Origin: Parvibaculaceae bacterium | GTDB taxonomy: Bacteria; Pseudomonadota; Alphaproteobacteria; Parvibaculales; Parvibaculaceae | Assembly: GCA_028283765.1 (NCBI GenBank) | Contig: JAPWJY010000008.1 | Coordinates: 124,001 to 188,000 of the forward strand | Direction of reading: 5' to 3' | Length of the DNA stretch: 64,000 bases | Shown here: one piece after another, positions 38,855 through 47,481 of the stretch | Layout of the letters: the number at the start of each line of letters is the position of its first letter | How positions within the stretch are numbered: position 1 is the stretch's first letter | Translations under genes and position numbers: made by a program | The notes under the pieces: model-generated | The model's input: the letters and a program-made list of their open reading frames with translations, nothing else | Told to the model about the DNA's origin: nothing | Database searches by the model: none

Positions 38855-40168
38855 TCAGCCGCCGTTTTTGCCGGACTTGAGTCCGGATTCCCGCTCGGCG
38901 AAGCCATAGATGCCCTTGGCCATCAGGGAGGCTTCGCTTTTGCGCCGGAGCCCGAACACCGAGGCGCGGATCGCGTGCACCTCTCGATTGTCCGGTTCCG
39001 CCTGGGCGGCCAGTTCCGCCAGATGGCAGGCAAGGCGCAGATCGCCCGCTTCCGCCAGACTGTGCGCCCGGTTGGCAAGGGCGAGAGCCCCGCCCGCGAG
39101 CATGGCGAGTTCGCTCGCCAGTGCCGCATCGCTCGCCGGTTTCAGCCTCGCCGGATTGCCGTCATACCAGCCGCCGTAAAGCCGCCAGACATTATGGATG
39201 ATGAATTCCGGCTCGTCATAGACGGGCTTGAGGTAGGGCTTGTCGAGGTAGCCGGCAGGCAGCTTCACCCCGTGGATGAGATCGTCGAGCCGGGCCCCGG
39301 CGTTCATGCGTTCCAGGCATTCCTTGACGATGAATTCAAGCGCGCTGGCGATGGTGTCGAGCACGGTGCGGATGCGCTCCCTGCCCGCGATGGGCAGGCC
39401 ATGGGCCGGCAGCAGCAGTTCGGGCTCAAGGGCGGCCATGTCGCGCAGCGCGCGCGCCCATTCGAGCGGATAGCGCTGCACCTTCTGCGGGTTGCCCGCA
39501 TTGGGGAAAACCCAGGTCACGAAGTCGCCCGAGCAGATCGCCTTGTGCTCCGGGATCCAGGCCCAGAGGTGATCGTCGGTTTCGCCAAGCGCGTGATGCA
39601 GCTCGAAATGGGTGTCGCCCGCCCGGAACTGCATTTCCTCGCGGAACACGGTGTCGGGGTGCACGAAAGGGTCCGGCCCGAAGCGGCGCTTTTTCAGGCT
39701 TCCGTCCACCTTCTCGTTGAGGGAGAGTTCCTCCGCCGGGGCGAACTGGCGAGCATTGATGATGAAATTATAGCCGTTGGTCAGTTCATAGCGGTTGAAG
39801 CGCGGCAGCACGTTTTCATGCCCGATGACGCGGGGCCGCTTGCCGCCTGCCGCGCAGGTCTCGCATATGAAGGCGTCGGTGCCGCCGACATGGTCCACAT
39901 GGCCGTGGGTGTAGCAGATGTTGCTGACCGGCTCGTCGCTCCAGCGGCGCAAGGATTTGATGACCCCGCCCGCGAAGGCTTCAAGGCTGGTGTCGAACAG
40001 CACCAGCCCGTCGCCGGTCCGGAAACTGATGACGTGGGAAAACGCCTCGATGAGCGCGATACCGTCCCCTACCTCGGAAAGCTCGGTGGTCGGGCGATTG
40101 ATCAGGCCCGCGCCCTCATAGATATTATTATCTATAAAGCGCGCGGATGTTGCGAGCAGGTCGGCCAT
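38855..40168 (-). CDS. MBL-fold metallohydrolase with alkylsulfatase-like dimer domain
   Basis: The 437-residue protein has a metallo-beta-lactamase fold. The metal site is CYTHGHVDHVGG near residue 88, with HALGETDDHLW and the later HG of LLPAHGLPIAG. The C-terminal third (LYGGWYDGNPARLKP, ELAMLAGGALALANRAHSL) matches the dimerisation domain of SdsA1-type alkylsulfatases. It lacks a signal peptide. The substrate could be an alkyl sulfate or another ester; I would not call it a sulfatase from sequence alone. It reads leftward and converges with the aminotransferase gene. Confidence 0.88.
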   Translation of the reverse strand: MADLLATSARFIDNNIYEGAGLINRPTTELSEVGDGIALIEAFSHVISFRTGDGLVLFDTSLEAFAGGVIKSLRRWSDEPVSNICYTHGHVDHVGGTDAFICETCAAGGKRPRVIGHENVLPRFNRYELTNGYNFIINARQFAPAEELSLNEKVDGSLKKRRFGPDPFVHPDTVFREEMQFRAGDTHFELHHALGETDDHLWAWIPEHKAICSGDFVTWVFPNAGNPQKVQRYPLEWARALRDMAALEPELLLPAHGLPIAGRERIRTVLDTIASALEFIVKECLERMNAGARLDDLIHGVKLPAGYLDKPYLKPVYDEPEFIIHNVWRLYGGWYDGNPARLKPASDAALASELAMLAGGALALANRAHSLAEAGDLRLACHLAELAAQAEPDNREVHAIRASVFGLRRKSEASLMAKGIYGFAERESGLKSGKNGG

Positions 40169-40271
40169 GTCTTCCTCTTATGCGAATCTTGTTCGTTATT
40201 TTCGGACAGTCTGGCCGAGCTTCTTCATCCGGGCAACCCTTCCGGAGAGACTTAAACGGAGAACGGGAGGG

Positions 40272-40817
40272 TTACTGCCCGTTGGAGCCGTTCGGCATGT
40301 CGATGGAATGCATGGGCAGCATGGCGGCGAACAGATTGGTCATGGCGCGAGCGTAGGCCGGGTCCTGCGTGCCGGTCACATCCACCCCGCTCAGGGCGCC
40401 GCGCGCCAGCCAGCGGTCACCGAGGCAATAGACGGCAATGACATGGAGGGGGCCGTTCGCGCTCTTGCCGCCGAGGCTTGCGGGATCGGAGCAGGCGGCT
40501 TCCGTAGGCGTGGGGGCGCCGTTGAAGATGAGCACGAGCCGGCCGCCCGAGCGCTCGGCAGCGTCGATGGGTTTGAGCGGCCCGCCGCCGAAATTGCCGG
40601 GGGCAGTCAGGGGGGCGACGGTTTCCTCCGCCGTGGCGCTGGCGGTGGGGCCGCCGAACACCTGCGCGCGGAAGCCGCCCGCTGAAACCGACTGGGGCGT
40701 GTAGAGCGGGCTCTGGTCGACACCGGTAATGGTGGCAAGCGCGAAGGCGGGGGCGGTCGCAGCCATAAGCATCAGGGCGGCAAATCCCGTCCCGGCGAGT
40801 TTGCTGGCAAATTTCAT
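40272..40817 (-). CDS. Secreted hypothetical protein, 181 aa
   Basis: I do not recognise this family. The protein has a clear signal peptide (residues 1-26, core GFAALMLMAATAPAFA, likely cut after AFA). The mature part is rich in Gly, Ala and Pro and has two cysteines that could form a disulfide (AACSDP and VYCLGD). It should be periplasmic. It stands alone between the MBL and GNAT genes on the same strand, with gaps of about 100 and 50 bases, so sharing a transcript is uncertain. Confidence 0.72.
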   Translation of the reverse strand: MKFASKLAGTGFAALMLMAATAPAFALATITGVDQSPLYTPQSVSAGGFRAQVFGGPTASATAEETVAPLTAPGNFGGGPLKPIDAAERSGGRLVLIFNGAPTPTEAACSDPASLGGKSANGPLHVIAVYCLGDRWLARGALSGVDVTGTQDPAYARAMTNLFAAMLPMHSIDMPNGSNGQ

Positions 40818-40868
40818 GGGTCTTTTCCTTTCGGGCGTGTCCCGCTCACGCCGTCGCGGCGGAGGAGG

Positions 40869-41339
40869 TCACAAATCCTTCTCGTACACGATCCATGTAG
40901 TGCGCCGGGCGACCTTGTCGTAGAGGGTGCGGCCGGGATAATTGTCGTCCGCCGTCTTCCAGTAGCAGCCGCCCCAGCCCTGCGCCCGGCCCATACCGGC
41001 GATGGCTTCGAGCAGCGCCCGGCCCGCGCCGCTGCCGCGCACGTCCGGCCGCACGAACAGATCCTCGATATAGCAGACCGGCGCTATCGACCATGTGCTC
41101 AGATGGAGCAGGGCATGGACGAAGCCGGCGGCCTGTCCCGCGGCATCCAGCGCGACAAGGCCGATGAAGCCCCCGCCTTCCTCATGAAAGGAGGGGGCAA
41201 GGATGCGCGCCCAGGTTTTCTCGGTGACCTCGTCCGGCACGCTGGCCTTGTAGAAAACGATATAGGCCTGCCACATCTCGTCCCATGCCGCCCGGTCCCG
41301 GGCTTCGAGTGGGCGCAGGGTGAGCTTTTGCTTCGTCAT
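40869..41339 (-). CDS. GNAT-family N-acetyltransferase
   Basis: The 156-residue cytoplasmic protein is a GNAT acetyltransferase. The acetyl-CoA loop is VRPDVRGSGAGRALLEAIAG near residue 105, preceded by the strand CYIEDLFVRP, with the GCYWKTADDNYPGRTLYDKV tail common in GNATs acting on small molecules. The substrate is unknown. The ATG at 41339 gives MTKQKLTLRPLEARD; an ATG at 41354 would add five residues. Confidence 0.88.
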   Translation of the reverse strand: MTKQKLTLRPLEARDRAAWDEMWQAYIVFYKASVPDEVTEKTWARILAPSFHEEGGGFIGLVALDAAGQAAGFVHALLHLSTWSIAPVCYIEDLFVRPDVRGSGAGRALLEAIAGMGRAQGWGGCYWKTADDNYPGRTLYDKVARRTTWIVYEKDL

Positions 41340-41381
41340 GGCAGGCCTTTCCATGTGATGGGGCGTCCCGTCCGGATCGGA

Positions 41382-42149
41382 TCAGGCGATGGTCACGCCG
41401 CCGTCGATCACGATCTGCTGGCCGGTCATGAAGGCCCCGGCAGGCGAGGCGAGGAAGACGGCTGCACCCGCGATCTCGTCGGGCTGGCCGATGCGCTTGA
41501 GCGGGGCGGTCGAGGTCGAGCGCTCCAGCGTCTTGGGATCGTCCCACAGCGCCTTGGCGAAATAGGTCTGGATCAGGCCGGGCGCAATGCAGTTGATGCG
41601 CACATTGTGCGGGCCGTATTCGACCGCGAGGTTGCGCGCGACCTGAAAGTCAGCGGCCTTCGACACGCAGTAGGCACCGATGATGGGCGAGCCCTTGAGT
41701 CCGCCGATGGACGAGATGATGATGATCGAGCCGTCCTTGCGCTCCACCATCTGCGGCAGCACCATGTGGGCGAGCCAGTGGTTGGATTTGACGTTCGCAC
41801 CCATGATCTTGTCGAAGGCGTCGTCCGGCAGGTCCTTCGAGGGACCGTAATAGGGGTTCACGGCGGCGTTGCAGACGAGAACGTCGACCTTGCCCCATTC
41901 CTTGTTGGTGGTGTCGACGAGGCGCTGAAGGTCAGCCTTTTCCGAAATGTTGCACGGCACGGCGATGGCCTGGCCGGGGTACTTCGCGTTGATGTCGTTC
42001 TTCACCTTCTCGCAGGCGTCCGCCTTGCGGCTGGAAATGACGACTTTCGCGCCATGCTCGGCCATGCGGTGGGCGATGGCCTCGCCAATGCCGCGGGTCG
42101 AACCGGTCACGATGGCGACCTTGCCTTTAAGGTCGAACAATGAGGACAT
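41382..42149 (-). CDS. SDR-family oxidoreductase
   Basis: This 255-residue short-chain dehydrogenase has the cofactor loop TGSTRGIG near residue 16, VCNAAVNPYYG, the serine in IIISSIGGLKG and the YCVSK pair near residue 157. VISSRKAD after the second strand favours NADP(H). PNIC-type NPYYGP is a DHRS4-like feature, so a carbonyl or ketone reductase role is possible. The ATG at 42149 fits the family start. It lies between the GNAT and glutathione peroxidase genes, all on the minus strand. Confidence 0.9.
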   Translation of the reverse strand: MSSLFDLKGKVAIVTGSTRGIGEAIAHRMAEHGAKVVISSRKADACEKVKNDINAKYPGQAIAVPCNISEKADLQRLVDTTNKEWGKVDVLVCNAAVNPYYGPSKDLPDDAFDKIMGANVKSNHWLAHMVLPQMVERKDGSIIIISSIGGLKGSPIIGAYCVSKAADFQVARNLAVEYGPHNVRINCIAPGLIQTYFAKALWDDPKTLERSTSTAPLKRIGQPDEIAGAAVFLASPAGAFMTGQQIVIDGGVTIA

Positions 42150-42245
42150 GTCTGGCTCCCTTGTCTGGGTTTTTAATGTTGTTGCCGCAGCGTCACCGCC
42201 GTGGCGGATGGGGCATTCTCCGCATGTGGACGCGAATGTCACCCC

Positions 42246-42722
42246 CTAGGCCAGCAGGGTCTCGATTTCCTTGACGAGCCCTTCGTCCAGCGGGGAGACC
42301 TTGCTCGGGTAGGCGCTGACCAGTTCGCCTGCGGGGCCGATCAGATATTTGTGGAAATTCCAGCGCGGCCCGCCGCCCTCGCCAAGCGTCACGGCAACCC
42401 ACTTGTAAAAAGGATGGGCCTCCTCGCCGGTCACGGCCTGCTTGGCCGTCATCGGGAAATCGACGGCATAATTCACCTCGCAGAAGCTGGCGATCTCGGC
42501 CTCGGTGCCGGGTTCCTGCGCGCCGAAATCGTTGGAGGGGACGCCGAGCACCACAAGGCCCCGGGCGCGGTAACGCTCCCAGAGCGCCTGCAAATCGCGA
42601 TATTGCGGGGTGAAGCCGCAGCGGCTTGCCGTGTTCACCACGAGCACGGGCTTGCCCTCATAGGCGGCAAGCGAGATGGCCGTGCCGGAAATGCTCTGAA
42701 ATTCATAATCATGAGCGCTCAT
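42246..42722 (-). CDS. Glutathione peroxidase family protein
   Basis: The 158-residue enzyme reduces peroxides with glutathione or thioredoxin. The peroxidatic cysteine is in NTASRCGFTPQY near residue 35. The conserved GVPSNDFGAQEPGTEAEI holds the glutamine, and RWNFHKYLI near residue 127 holds the tryptophan and asparagine of the catalytic tetrad. A second cysteine in IASFCEVNY could be the resolving one, as in thioredoxin-type members. The ATG at 42722 follows a GGAGG site. Confidence 0.93.
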   Translation of the reverse strand: MSAHDYEFQSISGTAISLAAYEGKPVLVVNTASRCGFTPQYRDLQALWERYRARGLVVLGVPSNDFGAQEPGTEAEIASFCEVNYAVDFPMTAKQAVTGEEAHPFYKWVAVTLGEGGGPRWNFHKYLIGPAGELVSAYPSKVSPLDEGLVKEIETLLA

Positions 42723-42866
42723 GGAAACCTCCTGTTGTTTTGAGGCCAGTCTGGCACCGCGCGCCGGGTTTCACAATTCGGAGGCCTCTCGGTCCCCATT
42801 TCTCAATTCCGGCAGGGAGCTTATGGTTTCTCCAAAGGACAGGCCTTCAGAACCGGGTGGTTGAGT

Positions 42867-44249
42867 ATGTGTGACACAATGGTGGCCCTGCCATCGGCGA
42901 CGGCGGCGGGCACGCTCATTTTTGCCAAGAATTCCGACCGCGAGGCCAACGAGGCCCAGCATATCGTCCATGTGCCGCGCCAGCGCCACGAAGCCGGGAC
43001 AGATGTGCGCTGCACCTATATCGCGATCCCGCAGGTGGCCGAGACCCATGCGGTCCTGCTCTCGAAACCCCACTGGATGTGGGGCGCGGAAATGGGGGCG
43101 AACGAGCATGGGCTCATCATCGGCAACGAAGCCGTCCATGCCCGGATTCCGCCGCAGAAGGAGCCGTCGCTGATCGGCATGGATCTGCTGCGTCTGGCGC
43201 TGGAGCGGGCGGTCACGGCCGGCGAGGCGCTTGAGGTGCTGACGGCGCTGCTGGCGCGCCATGGGCAGGGCGGCAACTGCGCGCATACCGGGCGCTTCGA
43301 ATATCACAATTCATTCCTGATCGCGGACGCGGGCGGCAATGGCTGGGTGCTGGAAACGGTCGGCCGGGAATGGGCGGCGCAACGGGTGAAGCCGGAGGAG
43401 GGGGGTGTCAGGACGATTTCCAACACCTATACCATCGGGCAGTCCATCGACCGTTCGAGCGCGGGGCTTGTGCCGCTGGCCATCGAGCGGGGGCTGGCGC
43501 GGGATGGGGAAGGGTTCGATTTCGCCGGCGCCTATACCAACCGGACGCGTTCACGGTTCGCCTCGGGTGCGGCGCGCTGGTGCCGTTCAAGCGATCTGCT
43601 CGGATATGGGCGCAGGTTGATCAGTGTTGAGATGATGTTCGATGCCCTGCGCGATCATGGCGCGCAGGCGGCCCGTGACCGGCATTGGCGGCCCGATGGC
43701 GTGATGGGCGGTGCCATCTGCGCGCACGCCTCCTGGGGGCCTCAGCGGCGCTTCGGCCAGACGACCGCAAGCTGGGTTGCGGAACTCGGAAACGGCAAGG
43801 CTGTGCACTGGCTGACGGCAAGCTCCGCGCCCGATACATCGCTGTTCAAGCCGGTTCTTTTCGGACCGGGCGAAAAAACGGTTCTGCCGGATTTCGGCCC
43901 CGCGCCGGGCGATCAATATGATCCTGAAACGCTGTGGTGGCGGCATGAGCGCCTGCACCGCGCCGTGCTGGAGGATTATGCCCGGCGTCTTGCGCTTTTC
44001 CGCGACGAGCGCGACCGGCTGGAGCGTGCGTTTCTCGCCCGTGTCGAGGGGCCGTTGCGGACGCCGGGAAACGCGGACAAGGCGGGAGAGATGATCGCGG
44101 AGATGTGGGGGGAGGCCCGGCTGGCCGAAGATCGCTGGTATGCGCGGGTCCGCCATAATCCTGTCATGACAAACCGCATGAACCAGACATCAAACCTTTA
44201 TAAAACGCATTGGCTGCGGCTTAATCGCATCGCCCGGATGGGAAAATGA
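42867..44249 (+). CDS. C69/secernin-type Ntn hydrolase (dipeptidase-like)
   Basis: The 460-residue protein is an N-terminal nucleophile hydrolase of the C69 (dipeptidase, secernin) group. The ATG at 42867 puts cysteine at position two (MCDTMVAL), so removal of Met exposes the nucleophile, exactly as in secernins. NSDREANEAQ, GANEHGLIIGNEAV and GRFEYHNSFLIADA are further conserved parts. An upstream in-frame TTG at 42861 would block that maturation, so it is not used. Substrates are short peptides or related amides; the true one is unknown. The HAD gene follows on the same strand. Confidence 0.85.
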   Translation: MCDTMVALPSATAAGTLIFAKNSDREANEAQHIVHVPRQRHEAGTDVRCTYIAIPQVAETHAVLLSKPHWMWGAEMGANEHGLIIGNEAVHARIPPQKEPSLIGMDLLRLALERAVTAGEALEVLTALLARHGQGGNCAHTGRFEYHNSFLIADAGGNGWVLETVGREWAAQRVKPEEGGVRTISNTYTIGQSIDRSSAGLVPLAIERGLARDGEGFDFAGAYTNRTRSRFASGAARWCRSSDLLGYGRRLISVEMMFDALRDHGAQAARDRHWRPDGVMGGAICAHASWGPQRRFGQTTASWVAELGNGKAVHWLTASSAPDTSLFKPVLFGPGEKTVLPDFGPAPGDQYDPETLWWRHERLHRAVLEDYARRLALFRDERDRLERAFLARVEGPLRTPGNADKAGEMIAEMWGEARLAEDRWYARVRHNPVMTNRMNQTSNLYKTHWLRLNRIARMGK

Positions 44250-44315
44250 GGAGCCGGGATCGGCTCTGCCATGGATAGGCTTGACCGGGGCCCGGGCACC
44301 GATTACTCGGGAAGA

Positions 44316-45209
44316 ATGAGCATTATCGAAGATTTTCACGATGTGCCGCTCCTTTCGGGGCTGGCCGGGATTGCCGACCGTTATGACGCGCTGCTTTGCG
44401 ATGTCTGGGGCGTGCTTCACAATGGCAAGACGGCGTTTCCCGGGGTGAGCGATGCGCTTCGCACCTTCCGCGAACGAGGTGGCCGGGTGCTGCTGCTGTC
44501 CAATGCGCCGCGTCCGGGCACGGCGCTTCCCGCGCAGCTTGAAGGGTTCGGCATCGCCGCGGAGGCCTATGACGGCATTCTGACATCGGGCGACGCTACC
44601 CGCGCCTTTCTGGAAACCGCTTCGCTGGGCAGCCGGGTGCTGCATATCGGGCCTGACCGGGATCTGCCGCTGTTCGAAGACATCGACGTCGAACTGGTCG
44701 GTGAGGACAAGGCGGATTTCGTGCTGGTCACGGGCCTGTTCGACGATGACACCGAGAGCCCGGACGATTATGCCGGCGCGCTTTCCCGCTGGCAGGGCAA
44801 GGGATTGGCGCTGGTCTGCGCCAATCCCGACATCATCGTCGACCGGGGCCATACCCAGATTTATTGCGCCGGTGCGCTGGCGCGCGTCTATGAGGAACTG
44901 GGCGGCGTCGTCATCTATTTCGGCAAGCCCCATGCTCCCATCTATGGGCTGGCCCGCCAGCGCCTCGCCGATATTCACGGTTCCGTCATTCCCGACAGCC
45001 GCATTCTGGCCATCGGCGATGGTGTCGGCACCGATATGCTGGGCGCGCAGGGCGAAGGCCTCGATGCCCTGTTCATCACCGGCGGTATCGCAGCGGCCCG
45101 TTTCGGGGATAATGTCGAGGCGCCCGATCTGGCCCTGCTGGCGGCGTTCTGCCGGGAGGCGGGTGTAACGCCTGTTGCCGCCCTGCCGCGGCTTGTCTGG
45201 GGCGCGTGA
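44316..45209 (+). CDS. HAD class IIA hydrolase (TIGR01459-type)
   Basis: The 297-residue phosphatase has the HAD nucleophile motif LLCDVWGVLHNG near residue 27, motif II serine in LLLSNAPRPG, lysine in YFGKPHAPIYG and motif IV ILAIGDGVGTDMLGAQG. It is a NagD/4-nitrophenylphosphatase-like member of the group common in alphaproteobacteria. The phosphate substrate is unknown. The ATG at 44316 is close to the family start. The MaoC gene begins 20 bases after its stop, so they are probably in one operon. Confidence 0.88.
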   Translation: MSIIEDFHDVPLLSGLAGIADRYDALLCDVWGVLHNGKTAFPGVSDALRTFRERGGRVLLLSNAPRPGTALPAQLEGFGIAAEAYDGILTSGDATRAFLETASLGSRVLHIGPDRDLPLFEDIDVELVGEDKADFVLVTGLFDDDTESPDDYAGALSRWQGKGLALVCANPDIIVDRGHTQIYCAGALARVYEELGGVVIYFGKPHAPIYGLARQRLADIHGSVIPDSRILAIGDGVGTDMLGAQGEGLDALFITGGIAAARFGDNVEAPDLALLAAFCREAGVTPVAALPRLVWGA

Positions 45210-45229
45210 AGCCAGGAGAAAGCTTTTCC

Positions 45230-45670
45230 ATGAGTGAGGGATATTTCATCGAGGATCTGGCGGAAGGCATGTCGGCCTCCTTCGCCAAGACCATCACGGA
45301 AGCGGACATCACCCTGTTTGTGGGGATTTCTGGCGACACCAATCCGTTGCACATAGATGAAGATTATGCGAAGGCGACGCGCTTCGGCAGCCGTATCGCC
45401 CATGGCATGCTGAGCGCGGGCCTCATTTCGGCGGTGCTCGGCACCCGCCTGCCGGGGCCGGGCGCCATCTATATGTCGCAGACCATGCGGTTCCGTGCGC
45501 CCGTCCGTCCCGGCGACACGGTGAAGGCGACCGCGACCGTCACCGTGATCGACAGGGCCAAAAAACGGGTCACCCTCGCCTGCGAAGCCCATGTCGGCGC
45601 CACGCTGGTGCTCGATGGCGAGGCCATGGTCATGGTGCCTTCCCGGGCCGCGCCTCCGGCCGGGTCCTGA
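45230..45670 (+). CDS. MaoC-family enoyl-CoA hydratase (PhaJ-like)
   Basis: The 146-residue hotdog protein resembles R-specific enoyl-CoA hydratase. GDTNPLHIDEDYAKATRFGS holds the catalytic Asp and His (overlapping hydratase motif), followed by IAHGMLSAGLISAVLGTRLPG. Such enzymes supply 3-hydroxyacyl-CoA for polyhydroxyalkanoate or fatty acid metabolism. AGGAG precedes the ATG at 45230 by about eleven bases. It is the third gene of the C69-HAD-MaoC row. Confidence 0.9.
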   Translation: MSEGYFIEDLAEGMSASFAKTITEADITLFVGISGDTNPLHIDEDYAKATRFGSRIAHGMLSAGLISAVLGTRLPGPGAIYMSQTMRFRAPVRPGDTVKATATVTVIDRAKKRVTLACEAHVGATLVLDGEAMVMVPSRAAPPAGS

Positions 45671-45770
45671 CCGCCCCGTCTTGACGCGCGCGGCGCAATC
45701 CGCCATGCCATAGGCCGCGTACGGGTCCGTCCCGCCATGCCCTTCATCTTCAAGCGACAGTCATCCGCCC

Positions 45771-46709
45771 ATGCAGATCATCCGTCATTTCGAGCCAGTG
45801 GCGCCCGCGCTTCGCGGTGCCGTCTATGCGCTGGGGAATTTCGACGGCGTGCATCTGGGTCATCAGCAGGTGGTTGCGGCGGCGAAGGCCAGGGCAGACG
45901 AAATGGGCGCGCCGCTGGGCGTGCTCGTGTTCGAGCCCCATCCGCGCCAGTTTTTCTTTCCAGACGAGCCGTTTTTCCGCCTCACGCCATTCCGCGCCAA
46001 GGCGCGGCTGCTGGAGAAGCTCGGCGTCGAGATTCTGGCCGCCTTGCCTTTCGATGAGGCGATGTCGCGGCGCGAGGCGCCCGATTTCGTGCTCGACGTG
46101 CTGGTCAACGGGCTTCATGCAAGCCATGTGGCCGTCGGCTACGATTTCCGCTTTGGCAAGGGCCGGGGTGGGGACGCCGCGGTGCTCGGCTATATGGGCG
46201 AGATGGAAGGCTTCGGCGTGACCGTGGTCGATGAGGTCAGGGACGGCGACGACGCCTATTCCTCGACCCGCATCCGTGAACTGCTGGCTGCGGGCGACCC
46301 GCGCGGTGCCGCCCGCTTTCTGGGCCATCCCTGGAATGTGGAGACCCAGATCATCACCGGCGACCAGCGGGGGCGCACCATCGGTTTTCCGACCGCGAAC
46401 CTGCCGCTGGAAGATCACGTCCACCCGGCTTTCGGCGTTTACGCCGTCCGCATCGAGATCGAGGACGGGCCCCACAAGGGCGTTTACAGCGGCGTCGCCA
46501 ATCTCGGCCGCCGCCCGACCTTCAACAAGGCCGACGTGATGCTGGAGGTCCATATCTTCGACTTTTCCGGCGATATTTACGGGGCCCACGCCGCTGTTTC
46601 CTTCATCGATTTCATCCGCCCCGAACGCAAGTTCGACGGGCTGGACAGCCTGAAGGCCCAGATCGCGGCGGACAGCGCGAAGGCAAGGGAACTGCTGGGC
46701 ACAGTCTGA
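45771..46709 (+). CDS. ribF: Riboflavin kinase/FMN adenylyltransferase
   Basis: The 312-residue bifunctional enzyme makes FMN and FAD from riboflavin. The adenylyltransferase half (1-175) shows ALGNFDGVHLGHQQV and YSSTRIRELLAAGD. The kinase half (180-310) shows GRTIGFPTANLPLEDHVHP and GVYSGVANLGRRPTF. Its length is standard. It stands about 100 bases after the MaoC gene, and IleS follows further right, a known neighbour in many bacteria. Confidence 0.96.
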   Translation: MQIIRHFEPVAPALRGAVYALGNFDGVHLGHQQVVAAAKARADEMGAPLGVLVFEPHPRQFFFPDEPFFRLTPFRAKARLLEKLGVEILAALPFDEAMSRREAPDFVLDVLVNGLHASHVAVGYDFRFGKGRGGDAAVLGYMGEMEGFGVTVVDEVRDGDDAYSSTRIRELLAAGDPRGAARFLGHPWNVETQIITGDQRGRTIGFPTANLPLEDHVHPAFGVYAVRIEIEDGPHKGVYSGVANLGRRPTFNKADVMLEVHIFDFSGDIYGAHAAVSFIDFIRPERKFDGLDSLKAQIAADSAKARELLGTV

Positions 46710-46725
46710 GAGCGTGCCTGCCCAT

Positions 46726-47121
46726 TCATCTGCCGCCTCCGATCTCCAGCCCCCGCTTTGCCAGACAGGCCGTCATCTGTTTCCAGAAACTCCGGTCGTT
46801 TGCGTTGGCGGGGACCGGTTCGGCTCCGCAGGCGGCATAGGCCTTGCGCCTTTCCTGCGCAGACAATTTCCCGATCGGCCGGGGTGCAGGGGTCACCATC
46901 GGGCCCGGACCTCGCGCCATTCGGCGCGGCGAGGACGGCAGCGGAACCGGCGCAAGGCGGATGGCTTGCGTCTGGTCCGGCTTCCAGGCGATGGGGCCGG
47001 TGTTGTTGTTCAGGATGAAATTGATGAGCAGGCCTGCCCCCATGCTGGCCATCAGCAGAAATATGGTGATCAGCCATTTTGCAGGATCAAAGATCGACTT
47101 CCAGTCCGGGAAGATTCGCAT
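46726..47121 (-). CDS. Hypothetical membrane-anchored protein, 131 aa
   Basis: I do not recognise this protein. One membrane helix (WLITIFLLMASMGAGLLINFIL, residues about 15-37) is followed by a proline-rich periplasmic or cytoplasmic region and a C-terminal part with two cysteines (YAACGAEP, MTACLAKRG). The same arrangement is seen in small secreted or inner-membrane proteins of unknown role. An ATG at 47148 would add nine residues. It is convergent with ribF, 16 bases apart. Confidence 0.6.
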   Translation of the reverse strand: MRIFPDWKSIFDPAKWLITIFLLMASMGAGLLINFILNNNTGPIAWKPDQTQAIRLAPVPLPSSPRRMARGPGPMVTPAPRPIGKLSAQERRKAYAACGAEPVPANANDRSFWKQMTACLAKRGLEIGGGR

Positions 47122-47481
47122 GATACAGATACAGTCCATGAGCTTCATAAATAAATAAAATGATCTACATAAAATAAATTGTAGAACATATGGAGTGGAA
47201 CAAGATCGAAAAACTGTCTCCGGATATTCACCGGACCTGCCTGATCGCTTCCATTTTTCGCCTCAACTGGACGTCTCACGTGCCCACTGATAGAACCTCG
47301 CCATGAAAAGATTTTCGCCAGAAACGGGGCCGGAGACGGGATATGCCGTGTCCCGAATTATGAGCCCGGTGTGGCGCGCCTGAGCCTTTGAGGTCCGGCG
47401 CCCCTGCCGGGTACTGTCTGGCCGGTCGGCCTTAATCCCCGTATTTCCTCATATCGAGGCAGTTTCCGAGGCTTTTCCCTC
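47122..47481. other. Intergenic region upstream of ileS
   Basis: The left end is AT-rich (47145-47200) and then turns GC-rich. It must carry the ileS promoter and the promoter of the leftward hypothetical gene. I see no T-box-like leader, repeat or terminator, and no convincing small gene. Confidence 0.4.
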